Assembly: GCF_007859715.1 (NCBI RefSeq)
Contig: NZ_SJPG01000001.1
Span: forward strand, 310,001-374,000
Source: Rubinisphaera italica
Lineage (GTDB): Bacteria > Planctomycetota > Planctomycetia > Planctomycetales > Planctomycetaceae
Direction: 5' to 3'
DNA: 64,000 nucleotides
Below are positions 63,941 to 64,000 of this stretch, piece by piece (position 1 is the first letter of the stretch; every line of letters starts with the position of its first letter). A program made the translations under genes and the position numbers. The notes under the pieces are model-generated. The model was not told the DNA's origin and made no database searches. It was given only the letters and a program-made list of their open reading frames with translations.

Positions 63941-64000
63941 ATGCAATCCTCCAATTTTGGACGTCTACTCTCTGAAGTACAAAACCAAGTGGAACAGCTT
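63941..64000 (+). CDS. Possible gene start cut by the window edge
   Basis: An ATG at 63941 opens a frame of 20 codons to the end of the window (MQSSNFGRLLSEVQNQVEQL), helical in character. No good ribosome site precedes it. Too short to judge. Confidence 0.25.
   Translation, partial: MQSSNFGRLLSEVQNQVEQL

Larger units (their letters stand above)
57428..64000 (+). mobile_element. Putative integrative element inserted at tRNA-Ser, right end outside the window
   Basis: Immediately after tRNA-Ser come two convergent tyrosine recombinases, several unknown genes and a large serine recombinase. No second copy of the tRNA 3' end was seen up to 64000, so the far boundary is unknown. No phage structural, conjugation or replication genes are visible. 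Extent and name are inference from gene content and position. Confidence 0.6.

Noticed and set aside
57428..64000. Prophage interpretation of the tRNA-Ser element
   Set aside because: Recombinases are present, but no terminase, capsid, tail, lysis or replication genes are visible in the window.
57428..64000. Second copy of the tRNA-Ser 3' end as right attachment site
   Set aside because: No match to the T-arm and acceptor end was noticed to the right; the boundary probably lies outside the window.

Overview
The window reads as chromosomal DNA from a planctomycete (phylum Planctomycetota). The evidence is the company of protein families: a DUF1592-type protein followed by a DUF1552 protein with a twin-arginine signal, a CxxCH protein of the Pirellula/Verrucomicrobium heme-binding type, a Cys-rich YTV-motif wall protein, a Cys-type sulfatase, a Tat-exported Gfo/Idh/MocA protein, many large secreted proteins without close relatives, and intergenic spacers full of palindromic repeats. 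Base composition is near 50% GC in most lines I counted. No genus can be assigned from sequence reading alone.

Layout. 1-414: start of a leftward TIM-barrel gene cut by the window edge. 846-8625: a rightward Tad/Flp pilus operon (prepilin peptidase, TadE, CpaB, TadG-like, TadA ATPase, TadB, TadC) whose longer spacers each hold a hairpin; secretin, TadZ and Flp pilin genes are absent. 8911-13353: a divergent GAF-HlyD adaptor and TolC-like outer-membrane lipoprotein. 13546-17503: HAD hydrolase, RlmI-like methyltransferase, aberrant Nramp transporter, small hypothetical. 17776-23596: secreted Ig-like protein, single-domain response regulator, sigma factor, fasciclin protein, and a divergent MerR/B12-domain regulator with phased direct repeats in the shared promoter region. 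23734-31657: sulfatase, PolX, LRR lipoprotein, Gfo/Idh/MocA protein, secreted hypothetical. 32180-40161: GntR regulator, then a GC-richer block with a sialidase-like protein, a decayed IS5-type insertion sequence and a DUF1592 gene that has lost its 5' end, followed by its DUF1552 partner. 40672-57049: LepA, fatty-acid desaturase, pyrophosphatase, zinc alcohol dehydrogenase, a 963-residue secreted protein, a coiled-coil small protein, HEAT/heme protein, YTV protein, HscC-type Hsp70, and a YyaL/SSP411-type thioredoxin-domain protein. 57343-64000: tRNA-Ser(UGA) followed by an integrative element with two convergent, related tyrosine recombinases, a large serine recombinase and three unknown genes; its right end lies outside the window.

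How parts connect. The tad genes form one envelope-spanning pilus machine, incomplete here. The HlyD/TolC pair supplies the adaptor and outer channel of an export system whose pump is elsewhere. The FAS1 gene and the B12-domain regulator share a promoter region with matching 9-bp-phased repeats, which suggests a regulator-target pair. Two dispersed repeat families, one with a covarying stem, occur in this window only between convergent genes. I found no CRISPR array and no recognisable defence or biosynthetic gene cluster. The most novel-looking material is the tRNA-Ser element, the ligand-less B12-type regulator with its repeats, and the convergent-junction repeat families.
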